DNA of 64,000 bases from DASZTV01 sp035550655 (GTDB taxonomy: Bacteria > Actinomycetota > Actinomycetes > JAFAQI01), in assembly GCA_035550655.1 (NCBI GenBank), contig DASZOU010000013.1, forward strand, positions 1-64,000. The letters run 5' to 3'. The notes below the pieces were generated by a model. That model was not told the DNA's origin. It saw only the letters and a list, made by a program, of their open reading frames with translations, and did no database searches. Position numbers and translations under genes: made by a program. Below, one piece after another: positions 16,206 to 24,283 of the stretch. The number at the start of each line of letters is the position of its first letter. The stretch's first letter is position 1.

Positions 16206-17042
16206 TCACGGTACCAAATCCGGGCGCCAGCGTCGCATCCCGAAATAGATCACCGCGAGAAGCAGCAACGCCGCCACGCCGTCCAGCCAGTAGTGGTTGG
16301 CCGTGACCACGATGAAGTACGTCGTGAGGACGGGGTGCACGAGCGCGAGCCACCTCCATCTGCTCTTGCACACGGCGATCACTGCGGCCGCGACGAGAAC
16401 CGCCCACCCGACGTGCACCGACGGCATCGCGGAGAGCTGGTCGGTGATGCCCTTGCCGAGCCCGTCGTACACGGACTGGTGGAAGCGCGACGCCAGGTCC
16501 ACCATCCCGAAGCTCGGGATCAGTCGCGGCGGGGCGGTCGGCATCAGGCCGACCAGCAACGACACCGCCGTGAACACCACGACGAGGTTGCGCCACTGCG
16601 GGTACACGTCGCGATGGCGCACCATCAGCCAAAGCAGCACGCCGGCGAAGACCACGATGTGGGCCCAGGCGTAGTAGCCGTTGGCGATCCGGTCCAGCGT
16701 GACGTGACCGAGGATCTGTCGCTGCATCGCGGCTTCGCTCGGCAGATGCAGCACCCGCTCGGCGTGCCACAGCCACCGGCCGCGACCGAACGCCCCGGCC
16801 TCGTGGAACAGCGAGATCCGCCCGACGACCCGCCACAGGATGAACAGGACGTTCAGCACGATGAACTCGCGCAGCAGCCAGCCCCAGCGGGACAGATCGC
16901 GTCTGGCTGCCTCTCGCTCACCCGGGTCGGCGAGCCCTTCTCCGAACGCGCGCCCACACGACGTACAGACGTCGTGTGCCATCGGCACCCGCGCCAGGCA
17001 GCCGACACACACCCAGGTCGGGTCGGCGCTCGCCTCCGTCAC
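16206..17042 (-). CDS. zinc-ribbon PAP2-superfamily membrane phosphatase/transferase
   Basis: 278 residues. A small zinc ribbon opens the protein (Cys12, Cys15, Cys26, Cys29 as two CxxC pairs) and about six transmembrane segments follow. The PAP2 active-site pieces are visible as PTAPPRL, AMPSVHVGW (motif with the first catalytic His) and TANHYWLDG (second His and Asp). This layout is closest to the PAP2_3 / inositol-phosphotransferase-like group that handles lipid phosphates; the substrate is unknown. The GTG at 17042 is divergent from the LLM gene. Its TGA overlaps a possible GTG of the leuA leader. Confidence 0.82.
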   Translation of the reverse strand: MTEASADPTWVCVGCLARVPMAHDVCTSCGRAFGEGLADPGEREAARRDLSRWGWLLREFIVLNVLFILWRVVGRISLFHEAGAFGRGRWLWHAERVLHLPSEAAMQRQILGHVTLDRIANGYYAWAHIVVFAGVLLWLMVRHRDVYPQWRNLVVVFTAVSLLVGLMPTAPPRLIPSFGMVDLASRFHQSVYDGLGKGITDQLSAMPSVHVGWAVLVAAAVIAVCKSRWRWLALVHPVLTTYFIVVTANHYWLDGVAALLLLAVIYFGMRRWRPDLVP

Positions 17043-17080
17043 GCATCAGGTGTACCTCACCGGGGCCCTAGGCTTCGCTC

Positions 17081-18112
17081 GTGCCGCTACCGATCGACAC
17101 CCATCTCGTCGCTCCGCTCGGACAGGAGGACGTCGAGATCCGCCGGCTTGCCGAGGTCGGGTTCGACGGTGCGTTCACGTTCGAGGGTTCCCACGACGCG
17201 TTCTTTCCGCTCGTCGCTGCCGCCAAGGCGGGCACCGGGCTTCATCTGATGACCAACGTCGCCATCGCGCTCGTGCGCTCCCCGCTGACGCTCGCCTACT
17301 CGGCGTGGGATCTGCAGACGCTGTCGGGCGGGAAGTTCCGCCTTGGGCTCGGCAGCCAGATCAAGACCCACGTCGAGCGTCGGTACGGCGCGCGGTGGGA
17401 GTCCCCCGTCGGCCAGATGCGCGAGTGGGTCGAGGCGATTCACGCCATCTTCAACGCCTGGCAGAACCGCGAGAAGCTCGACTACCGCGGCCGCTACACC
17501 ACGCACACGTTGATGACGCCGTTCTTCGACCCCGGACCGAACGAGTTCGGCGCTCCCCCGATCCTGCTCGGCGCTCTCGGGCCGAAGATGACGCAGATGG
17601 TTGCCGAAGTCGCCGACGGGCTGCTGACCCATCCGTTCAACAGCCGACGCCACCTGACCGAGCGGACGCTGCCGGCGGTCGACGCCGGCCTTGCGGCGGC
17701 GGGACGCCCGGCCCGCGGCTCCGCCGACGACGGCTTCCAGCTCGTCCTGGAGGCGATGATCTGCTGCGGCAGGGACGAGCAGGAGATGGCGGCCGCCGAG
17801 GTCGACACCCGGCGGCGGCTCGCCTTCTACGGCTCAACGCCGTCGTACCGGCCGGTCCTCGAGGCGGAAGGCTGGGAGGATCTGCAGCCGGAGCTGAACC
17901 GGCTGTCCAAGCAGGGCCAGTGGGCGGAGATGGGGGATCTCATCGACGACACGATGCTCCGGACCTTGTCCGTCCACGGCACCCCGGCGGAGTGCGCAGC
18001 CGGCATCAAGGAACGGTTCGGCGACGTAGCCACCCGCATCGCGTTGACGATGCCGCAGGGCGCCGACGCGACGCTGACCGCGGAGCTGCTCAGCCTGCTG
18101 CGAGAAAGCTGA
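17081..18112 (+). CDS. LLM class F420-dependent oxidoreductase
   Basis: 343-residue luciferase-like TIM-barrel protein of the TIGR03617-type F420-dependent group. It contains LMTNVAIALVRSPLTLAYSAWDLQTLSGGKFRLGLGSQ (segments of the family signature), with GALGPKMTQMVAEVADGLLTHPF later. Such proteins use reduced F420 (or FMN) to oxidise or reduce small organic substrates; the substrate cannot be inferred. The GTG at 17081 has TAGGCT at 17069-17074, 6 nt upstream, and no Shine-Dalgarno. Its 3' end overlaps the convergent hydrolase by 23 bp. Confidence 0.88.
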   Translation: MPLPIDTHLVAPLGQEDVEIRRLAEVGFDGAFTFEGSHDAFFPLVAAAKAGTGLHLMTNVAIALVRSPLTLAYSAWDLQTLSGGKFRLGLGSQIKTHVERRYGARWESPVGQMREWVEAIHAIFNAWQNREKLDYRGRYTTHTLMTPFFDPGPNEFGAPPILLGALGPKMTQMVAEVADGLLTHPFNSRRHLTERTLPAVDAGLAAAGRPARGSADDGFQLVLEAMICCGRDEQEMAAAEVDTRRRLAFYGSTPSYRPVLEAEGWEDLQPELNRLSKQGQWAEMGDLIDDTMLRTLSVHGTPAECAAGIKERFGDVATRIALTMPQGADATLTAELLSLLRES

Positions 18113-18959
18113 CGACGGCATCGCGGAACGACTCGGGGCTGTCGATCCACGGGTAGTGCGCGGCGTCGGGCAGCTCGACGACGGATGCATTCGGCAGCAT
18201 GTCGGCGATCAGGTGCCCGGCCTTCACTCCGGTCATGCCGTCCAGCGACCCGACGATGATCAGCACGGGAGCAGCAACGCCCTTGAGCTTCTCGACCAGG
18301 TTCAGCTCGGCAGCGGTTTCCGCGTCCGGAGCGAACGCGGCCATCGCCCGCATCGACATCTGGCCGTCGGTGGAGTCGGCGTGCGCCCGCGCGCGGTCGT
18401 CCCAGCGGGCGTAGCCGAACACCCGAAGCGACGGGTCGAACCGCTGCCGCATCCGGGGCGGCATCAGCTCGAGCTCGGCCTCCACTGCCGCGGCTTCCGC
18501 GTACCAGGGTTCGCCGGACCGGCTCGCCCGGATCGCAGCGATGTCGGCCTCGACGTCGCCGAACGGCTTCGCCGACGGCGTCACCAGGACGACCCGGCCG
18601 AGCCGGTGCGGGTACTTCGCGGCATAGGCAAGAGTGACGAAGCCGCCGGCGGAGTGCGCGATGACGTCGACGGTCTCGAGCCCCTGCGACTCCCGGACGA
18701 CGTCGAGGTCATCGGCCAGTCGATGGAAGGCCAGCGAGCCGCGATCCGCGGGCAGAGGCGACAGCCCGGTACCGCGCAGATCGACCCGCAGCAACCGGCG
18801 AACATCCGAAAGGCCGGCGAGGTCCTCGAGGTACGCCGACGCGCGAGCCGGACCGCCCGGAACGCACAGCAACGGCTCGCCATCGCCCAGCACGTGAACC
18901 GCGAGGCTCTCTCCGTCCGGGGTGTCGATCCGCAGGACTCGGCTGGACGATTCGGTCAC
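18090..18959 (-). CDS. alpha/beta hydrolase
   Basis: 289 residues with the alpha/beta-hydrolase fold. The oxyanion-side motif is CVPGGPARASAYL, the nucleophile elbow is AHSAGG, the acid is in GSLDGM and the catalytic His in DAAHYPW. It resembles proline iminopeptidase or haloalkane-dehalogenase-like members, but specificity is unknown. The GTG at 18959 shares one base with the TAG of serA, so it is probably the last gene of the serA transcript. Confidence 0.87.
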   Translation of the reverse strand: MTESSSRVLRIDTPDGESLAVHVLGDGEPLLCVPGGPARASAYLEDLAGLSDVRRLLRVDLRGTGLSPLPADRGSLAFHRLADDLDVVRESQGLETVDVIAHSAGGFVTLAYAAKYPHRLGRVVLVTPSAKPFGDVEADIAAIRASRSGEPWYAEAAAVEAELELMPPRMRQRFDPSLRVFGYARWDDRARAHADSTDGQMSMRAMAAFAPDAETAAELNLVEKLKGVAAPVLIIVGSLDGMTGVKAGHLIADMLPNASVVELPDAAHYPWIDSPESFRDAVVSFLAAG

Positions 18960-20551
18960 TAGTCGACGGGAAGGTAAGCCGCACGCACGTGAGACGCACC
19001 TACGGCGCTCGCGATCTCATCGAGTACGGCGGGTGGGATCGCCGAGTCGATCGTGAGCACCATCAGCGCCGAGCCGCCCTCAGACGTGCGTGACACCTGC
19101 ATTCCGGCGATGTTGACGCCGGCCTGGCCGAGCAGCTGGCCGACCGCCCCCACGATGCCGGGCCGGTCGTCGTAGGTGACGAACACCATGTGCTCGGCCA
19201 GCGCGACCTCGATGTCGTACCCGTTGACCTCAACCAGCTTCTGCACCAGACGGGGGCCTTGGAGGTTGCCTCCGACCGACACCGCCGTGCCATCGGGCAG
19301 GATGCCGCGGACCGTGAGGACGTTGCGGTAGTCGGGGCACTCGAGGCTCTTGGTCAGCGTGACCTTGATGCCGCGCTCCGCGGCCAGCAGCGGCGCGTTG
19401 ACGTAGGTGACCTGGTCTTCGACCACGTCGGTGAAGACGCCGCGGAGGGCGGCGAGCTGAAGCACGTCGACGTCGAAGTCCGCGAGCTCGCCCTGGATGT
19501 CGACCGTGAGACTGGTCGGCACTCCCGCAGCCAGCGCCGTGAACAACCGGCCGAGCCGCTCGATGAGCGGCAGGCTGGGCCGGAGCTCCTCAGCCACCGC
19601 TCCGCCCTGGACGTTGACCGCGTCCGGCACGAGCTCACCCGCGAGTGCCAGCTTGACCGAGCGCGCGACCGCGAGGCCGGCCTTGTCCTGGGCCTCCGCG
19701 GTGGACGCGCCCAGGTGTGGTGTGACCACCGCGCGGGGCTCGGCAAACAGCGGTGAGTCGGTGCACGGCTCGGTAGCGAAGACGTCTACCGCGGCGCCAC
19801 GGATCCGGCCCTCCTTGAGTGCCTGCGCGAGTGCATGCTCATCAACCAGGCCGCCGCGCGCGGCGTTGACGAGGATCGCGTCCGGCTTCATCAAGCCCAG
19901 CTCGCGCTCACCGATCAAGCCGGCGGTCTCCTTGGTCTTCGGCAGGTGGATGGAGACGAAGTCGCTCTGGGCCAGCACCTCGTCGAGAGCCAGCAGCTCC
20001 ACGCCGACCTCTGCGGCTCGAGCCGCAGAGACGTAAGGGTCGTACGCGACCAGCCGCACCCCGAAGCTCTCCATGCGCTTGGCGAAGAGCACCCCGATCT
20101 TGCCGAGCCCAACGACACCGACGGTCTTGTCCGTGACCTCCACGCCGGTGAATGCGCTGCGCTTCCACTGGCCGGCCTTGAGGGACTCGTTCGCTGCCGG
20201 GATGTTGCGCGCTGCGGAAAGCAGCAGCGCGACCGCGTGCTCGGCCGCGGAGGTGATGTTCGACGTGGGGGCGTTGACGACCAGCACACCCCGGGCAGTC
20301 GCCGCCTCGGCGTCGACGTTGTCGAGGCCGACGCCGGCGCGCGCGACCACCTTCAGCCGGTTGCCTGCTGCGAGGGCCTCAGCGTCGATCTGGGTCGCGC
20401 TGCGGACGATGACGGCGTCGACATCCGCCAGCGCCGGCAGCAGCGCACCTCGGTCGGCGCCGTCGACGTGACGGACCTCGCAGTCCTGGGCAAGGACCTC
20501 CAGCGCCGCCGGCGCCAGCTCTTCGGCAATCAGAACGACGGGCTTGGACAC
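18959..20551 (-). CDS. serA: D-3-phosphoglycerate dehydrogenase
   Basis: 530-residue NAD-dependent enzyme catalysing the first step of serine synthesis. The long actinobacterial form is seen. The catalytic/NAD domains (about 1-310) carry GVVGLGKIGVLFAKRM, VNAARGGLVDE (Arg) and VTPHLGASTAEAQ (His). An intervening allosteric domain and a C-terminal ACT domain follow (about 455-530, DRPGIVGAVGQLLGQAGVNIAGM) that senses serine. The GTG at 20551 has TAGGGT at 20558-20563 (6 nt), so the message may be leaderless. An unusual array of TGTGACA boxes lies upstream. Confidence 0.96.
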   Translation of the reverse strand: MSKPVVLIAEELAPAALEVLAQDCEVRHVDGADRGALLPALADVDAVIVRSATQIDAEALAAGNRLKVVARAGVGLDNVDAEAATARGVLVVNAPTSNITSAAEHAVALLLSAARNIPAANESLKAGQWKRSAFTGVEVTDKTVGVVGLGKIGVLFAKRMESFGVRLVAYDPYVSAARAAEVGVELLALDEVLAQSDFVSIHLPKTKETAGLIGERELGLMKPDAILVNAARGGLVDEHALAQALKEGRIRGAAVDVFATEPCTDSPLFAEPRAVVTPHLGASTAEAQDKAGLAVARSVKLALAGELVPDAVNVQGGAVAEELRPSLPLIERLGRLFTALAAGVPTSLTVDIQGELADFDVDVLQLAALRGVFTDVVEDQVTYVNAPLLAAERGIKVTLTKSLECPDYRNVLTVRGILPDGTAVSVGGNLQGPRLVQKLVEVNGYDIEVALAEHMVFVTYDDRPGIVGAVGQLLGQAGVNIAGMQVSRTSEGGSALMVLTIDSAIPPAVLDEIASAVGASHVRAAYLPVD

Positions 20552-20661
20552 CCGCCAACCCTACCGAGCGATCCGCGGCGTCGGCGGGGCGGTAGCGGCC
20601 GCCCAAGGCGGATGTGGACTGCACAGCGCCGGCTCGCCCCAGGGCACCCAAACGGATCGCA

Positions 20662-20764
20662 TGTGACATTGGTGTCGCGAATCGCGACGTCTATGTGACA
20701 TGCGTGTCGTGATTCACAGCCCTCATGTGACATACGAGCGAGGTGTCACAACACCTATGTCACA
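20662..20764. promoter_or_regulatory. array of five TGTGACA heptamers in the serA upstream region
   Basis: TGTGACA occurs at 20662-20668, 20694-20700 and 20726-20732, exactly 32 bp (about three helix turns) apart. Its reverse complement TGTCACA occurs at 20744-20750 and 20758-20764. Four of the five are part of the 9-mer ATGTGACAT or its complement. They fill the spacer between ilvC and serA, 110-215 bp before the serA start. This periodic layout looks like a multi-site operator. The protein that binds is unknown; CRP-type spacing (TGTGA-N6-TCACA) is not met. Confidence 0.6.
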
Positions 20765-20798
20765 TGCGATCCAAGCGGTGTTCTGCGGAACCGCCGAA

Positions 20799-21797
20799 CT
20801 ATGCGTCCTGCTTGATCCAGGCCATCAGGCCTCGGAGCTTGGCGCCGACCTCTTCGATCGGGTGGGCGGCACCTTCGGCGCGGTACTTGTCGAAGTTGGG
20901 CCGGCCGGCGTCGTCCTCGGCGATCCACTCGCGGGCGAACGTGCCGTCCTGGATCTCGCCGAGAATCCGCTTCATCTCGGCCTTGGTGGCGTCGGTGATG
21001 ACGCGCGGGCCGCGGGTGTAGTCGCCGTACTCGGCGGTGTCCGAGATCGACCAGCGCATCTTCGCCAGGCCGCCCTCGTACATCAGGTCGACGATCAGCT
21101 TCAGCTCGTGAAGGCACTCGAAGTACGCCGCCTCCGGCTGGTAGCCGGCCTCGGTCAGGGTTTCGAAGCCGGCCTGCACGAGCGCCGAGACGCCGCCGCA
21201 GAGGACCGCCTGCTCGCCGAACAGGTCGGTCTCGGTCTCCTCCGTGAAGGTCGTCTTCAGCGTTCCCGCGCGGGTGCCGCCGATGCCCTTCGCGTAGGAC
21301 AGTGCAAGCGCCATCCCGTTGCCGTCGGGGTCCTGCTCGACCGCGACGAGGCACGGCACGCCGCGACCCTCCTGGAACTGCCGGCGCACGAGGTGGCCGG
21401 GGCCCTTCGGAGCGACCATGGCCACCGTCACACCCGCCGGCGCCGTGATGTACCCGAACCGGATGTTGAAGCCGTGGCCGAAGAACAACGCGTCGCCGTC
21501 GTTGAGGTTCGGCGCGATGTCGTTGGCGAACAGGTGCCGCTGCACCGTGTCCGGTGCGAGCACCATGATCAGGTCGGCCTCCGCCGCCGCCTCGGCCGGC
21601 GTGACCACCCGCAACCCCTCCGCCTCCGCAGCGGCACGGCTCTTCGACCCCTCCGGAAGGCCGACACGTACGTCGACACCGGAGTCGCGAAGGTTCAGCG
21701 CGTGAGCGTGGCCCTGGGAGCCGTAGCCGAGGATCGCGACCTTGCGGCCTTGGACAAGGGCAAGGTCGGCGTCGTCGTCATAGAAGATCTCGGGCAC
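20799..21797 (-). CDS. ilvC: ketol-acid reductoisomerase (NADP+)
   Basis: 332-residue class I KARI that isomerises and reduces acetolactate or acetohydroxybutyrate. The Rossmann motif is AILGYGSQGHAHALNLRDSG; the knotted C-terminal domain has ETETDLFGEQAVLCGG and KLIVDLMYEGGLAKMRWSISDTAEYGDY with the metal-binding Asp/Glu residues. It starts with GTG at 21797, two bases after the ilvN stop, and is the third gene of ilvB-ilvN-ilvC. A region of about 250 bases with no gene separates it from serA. Confidence 0.97.
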   Translation of the reverse strand: MPEIFYDDDADLALVQGRKVAILGYGSQGHAHALNLRDSGVDVRVGLPEGSKSRAAAEAEGLRVVTPAEAAAEADLIMVLAPDTVQRHLFANDIAPNLNDGDALFFGHGFNIRFGYITAPAGVTVAMVAPKGPGHLVRRQFQEGRGVPCLVAVEQDPDGNGMALALSYAKGIGGTRAGTLKTTFTEETETDLFGEQAVLCGGVSALVQAGFETLTEAGYQPEAAYFECLHELKLIVDLMYEGGLAKMRWSISDTAEYGDYTRGPRVITDATKAEMKRILGEIQDGTFAREWIAEDDAGRPNFDKYRAEGAAHPIEEVGAKLRGLMAWIKQDA

Positions 21798-21799
21798 GG

Positions 21800-22324
21800 T
21801 CAGGCTGTCCTTTCAACGGAACGAAGGGTTCGATCAGTGATGCTACGGGCGCCGCGTCCGACCGCGACCACCCCGGACTGCACGAGCTCGCGGATGCCGT
21901 ACGGCTCCAGCACGCGGATGAAGGCGTCGAGCTTGTCCGCGGTGCCGGTCACCTCGATCGTCACCGCGTCGGTCGCGACGTCGACGACCTTGGCGCGGAA
22001 GACCTGGACGACCTCCAGCACCTGCGTCCGGGTGGTCTGGTCAGCCTTGACCTTGACCAGCAGCAGCTCTCGCTGAATCGCGGTCTCGGGCTCGAGCTCG
22101 ACCACCTTCAGCACGTTGATCAGCTTGTTGAGCTGCTTGGTCACCTGCTCCAGGGGCAGGTCCTCGACGTTGACGACGATCGTCATCCGGGAGACGTCCG
22201 AGTGCTCGGTCGGGCCGACAGCGAGTGAGTCGATGTTGAAGCCGCGCCGCGAGAACAGCGCGGAGACGCGCGCCAGCACGCCGGGCTTGTTCTCGACCAG
22301 GACCGAGAGAGTGTGCCGGCTCAC
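21800..22324 (-). CDS. ilvN: acetolactate synthase small (regulatory) subunit
   Basis: 174-residue regulatory subunit that activates IlvB and gives it feedback inhibition by valine. An N-terminal ACT domain (TLSVLVENKPGVLARVSALFSRRGFNIDSLAVG) is followed by the C-terminal ALS_ss_C domain (about 85-165). The start overlaps the ilvB stop by 4 nt (GTGA), giving coupled translation and hence matched subunit amounts. Confidence 0.96.
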   Translation of the reverse strand: MSRHTLSVLVENKPGVLARVSALFSRRGFNIDSLAVGPTEHSDVSRMTIVVNVEDLPLEQVTKQLNKLINVLKVVELEPETAIQRELLLVKVKADQTTRTQVLEVVQVFRAKVVDVATDAVTIEVTGTADKLDAFIRVLEPYGIRELVQSGVVAVGRGARSITDRTLRSVERTA

Positions 22325-24102
22325 GTGAGATCCCCCTCGTCCACAACCTCGCCCATCTCGTAGTCGAAATCGGGGGCAGTCTCACGAGCGATCTTGATGT
22401 CGTCGTTCGACGTCCCGGCGGCCACCATCGGCCACACCATCGCGTCCTTGCCGACCACGAAGTCGACGACCACCGGCGCATCGTTGACCGCCATGGCCTT
22501 CTCGATCGTCGCGTCGACGTCGCCGGCCGCATCGCAGCGCAGGCCCACGCACCCCATCGCCTCGGCGAGCATGACGAAGTCGGGCAGGTACTGCGAGCGT
22601 CCCGCCTTCAGGTCGGTGTTCGAGTAGCGCCCGCCGTAGAACAGCGTCTGCCACTGCCGCACCATGCCGAGCGAGCCATTGTTGATCACCGCGACCTTGA
22701 TCGGGATGCCTTCGATCGCGCAGGTCGTGAGCTCCTGGTTCGTCATCTGGAAGCAGCCGTCGCCGTCCACTGCCCAGACCAGCGCGTCGGGCCGGCCGAC
22801 CTTCGCGCCCATCGCGGCCGGCACCGCGAAGCCCATGGTGCCGAGGCCACCGGAGTTGATCCACGTGTAGGGCTTCTCGTAGGAGATGAACTGCGATGCC
22901 CACATCTGGTGCTGGCCCACGCCGGCCACGACGACCGTGTCAGGGCCGCAGATCTTGCCCAGCCGCTCGATCACGTACTGCGGCACGAGCGTGCCGTCCT
23001 CGTGCTCGTCGTACCCGAGCGGATACGTCTTGCGCCACGTGTTGCATTGCTTCCACCAGGCCTCGTAGTCACCCTTGCGGCCGGCGTCGTGCTCGGCCTG
23101 GAGCGCCTCGATGAGATCGGCGATGACGTCACGAACATCACCGACGATCGGCACGTCGGCGGTGCGGTTCTTCGAGATCTCCGCCGGGTCGATGTCGGCA
23201 TGCACGACGGTCGCGCCGGGCGCGAACGTGGACAGCTTCCCGGTCACCCGGTCGTCGAAGCGCGCACCGAGAGCGATCAGCAGGTCGGAGCGCTGCAGCG
23301 CCGCGACCGCCGAGACCGTTCCGTGCATGCCGGGCATTCCCATGTGCTGCGGGTGGGAGTCCGGGAACGCGCCGCGGGCCATCAACGTCGTCACGACCGG
23401 AATGCCGGACAGCTCGGCGAGCTTGCGGAGCTCCTTCGCGGCGTGCGCCTTGAGCACACCACCGCCGACGTACAGCACGGGCCGCTTCGCATCCACCATC
23501 AGCCTGGCCGCCTCGCGCACCTGCTTGCCGTGCGGCTTGGCGGCCGGCCGGTAACCCGGCAGCTGCAGCTCGACCGGCCAGCTGAAGTCGGTCTCGGACT
23601 GCAGCGCATCCTTTGCGATGTCGACGAGCACCGGACCGGGCCGGCCGGTCGCCGCGATGTGGAAGGCCTCCGCCAGGGTGCGCGGGATGTCATCCGCGTT
23701 CTGCACCAGGAAGTTGTGCTTGGTGATCGGCATCGTGATGCCACAGATGTCCGCCTCCTGGAAGGCGTCCGTCCCGATCGCCGCCGACGGCACCTGACCG
23801 GTGATCGCCACCAGGGGAACCGAGTCCATGTAGGCATCGGCGATGGGGGTCACGAGGTTCGTCGCGCCAGGACCGCTCGTCGCCATGCAGACACCGACCC
23901 GCCCGGTCGCCTGGGCGTACCCCGTCGCGGCGTGACCGGCGCCCTGCTCGTGGCGAACCAGGATGTGCCGCAGCCGCTTCGAGTCGTAGATGGGGTCGTA
24001 CGCCGGGAGGATGGCCCCACCCGGGATGCCGAACACGACCTGGGCGTCGAGCTCCTCCAGGGCGCGCACCATGGCCTGCGCTCCGGTCACCCGCTCCGTC
24101 AC
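22321..24102 (-). CDS. ilvB: acetolactate synthase large (catalytic) subunit
   Basis: 593-residue ThDP/FAD enzyme that makes acetolactate or acetohydroxybutyrate from pyruvate. The catalytic Glu region QVVFGIPGGAILPAYDPIYD, the FAD-domain GMPGMHGTVSAVAALQRSDLL and the ThDP motif VDGDGCFQMTNQELTTC...VINN are present. I prefer the GTG at 24102 because GGGAG ends 8 nt before it; GTGs at 24111 and 24108 are too close to that site. Upstream is a leader peptide and terminator, so the ilvBNC operon is probably attenuated by Ile/Leu/Val-tRNA charging. Confidence 0.96.
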   Translation of the reverse strand: MTERVTGAQAMVRALEELDAQVVFGIPGGAILPAYDPIYDSKRLRHILVRHEQGAGHAATGYAQATGRVGVCMATSGPGATNLVTPIADAYMDSVPLVAITGQVPSAAIGTDAFQEADICGITMPITKHNFLVQNADDIPRTLAEAFHIAATGRPGPVLVDIAKDALQSETDFSWPVELQLPGYRPAAKPHGKQVREAARLMVDAKRPVLYVGGGVLKAHAAKELRKLAELSGIPVVTTLMARGAFPDSHPQHMGMPGMHGTVSAVAALQRSDLLIALGARFDDRVTGKLSTFAPGATVVHADIDPAEISKNRTADVPIVGDVRDVIADLIEALQAEHDAGRKGDYEAWWKQCNTWRKTYPLGYDEHEDGTLVPQYVIERLGKICGPDTVVVAGVGQHQMWASQFISYEKPYTWINSGGLGTMGFAVPAAMGAKVGRPDALVWAVDGDGCFQMTNQELTTCAIEGIPIKVAVINNGSLGMVRQWQTLFYGGRYSNTDLKAGRSQYLPDFVMLAEAMGCVGLRCDAAGDVDATIEKAMAVNDAPVVVDFVVGKDAMVWPMVAAGTSNDDIKIARETAPDFDYEMGEVVDEGDLT

Positions 24103-24143
24103 CTTCACCACTCCCGACTGCGTTGTTCTTGGGCCTTACATAC

Positions 24144-24172
24144 AAAAACCCCTCGCGCGGAGCGCGGAGGGG
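24144..24172 (-). terminator. transcription attenuator of ilvBNC
   Basis: On the minus strand CCCCT-C-CGCGC pairs with GCGCG-AGGGG around a TCC loop (24172-24149) and is followed by TTTTT (24148-24144). This is an intrinsic terminator 42 nt before the ilvB start and 22 nt after the leader-peptide stop. No gene ends just upstream on this strand that would need it except ilvD, whose stop is at 24284. A smaller perfect hairpin TCTGAG/CTCAGA (24198-24183) overlaps the leader stop. Confidence 0.85.
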
Positions 24173-24193
24173 CGGCACGTGGTCTGAGTTACC

Positions 24194-24232
24194 TCAGAGC
24201 ACGTGCTCACTAACTACGAGAATTCGACGCAC
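24194..24232 (-). CDS. ilvB leader peptide
   Basis: A 12-codon ORF (GTG 24232-24230, TGA 24196-24194) encodes MRRILVVSEHVL. It contains Ile-Leu-Val-Val in a row plus a final Val-Leu, the three end products of the pathway. It resembles the short Arg-Ile-Leu-Val leader peptides known in front of actinobacterial ilvB. The stop codon lies in the left arm of the TCTGAG/CTCAGA hairpin, just upstream of the terminator. No strong ribosome-binding site is visible. Confidence 0.78.
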   Translation of the reverse strand: MRRILVVSEHVL

Positions 24233-24283
24233 CCAACAAAGGTGGACTACGCCTCAAGGCATGTCAAGCCGAGCGGGACGGAG

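Noticed and set aside
16060..16209. T-box riboswitch in front of leuA
   Set aside because: No T-box sequence or specifier-loop architecture is seen, and a leader ORF with four Leu codons explains the region better.
20662..20764. CRISPR array or CRP site
   Set aside because: Heptamers are too short and not separated by unique spacers of constant length throughout; CRP spacing TGTGA-N6-TCACA is not present.
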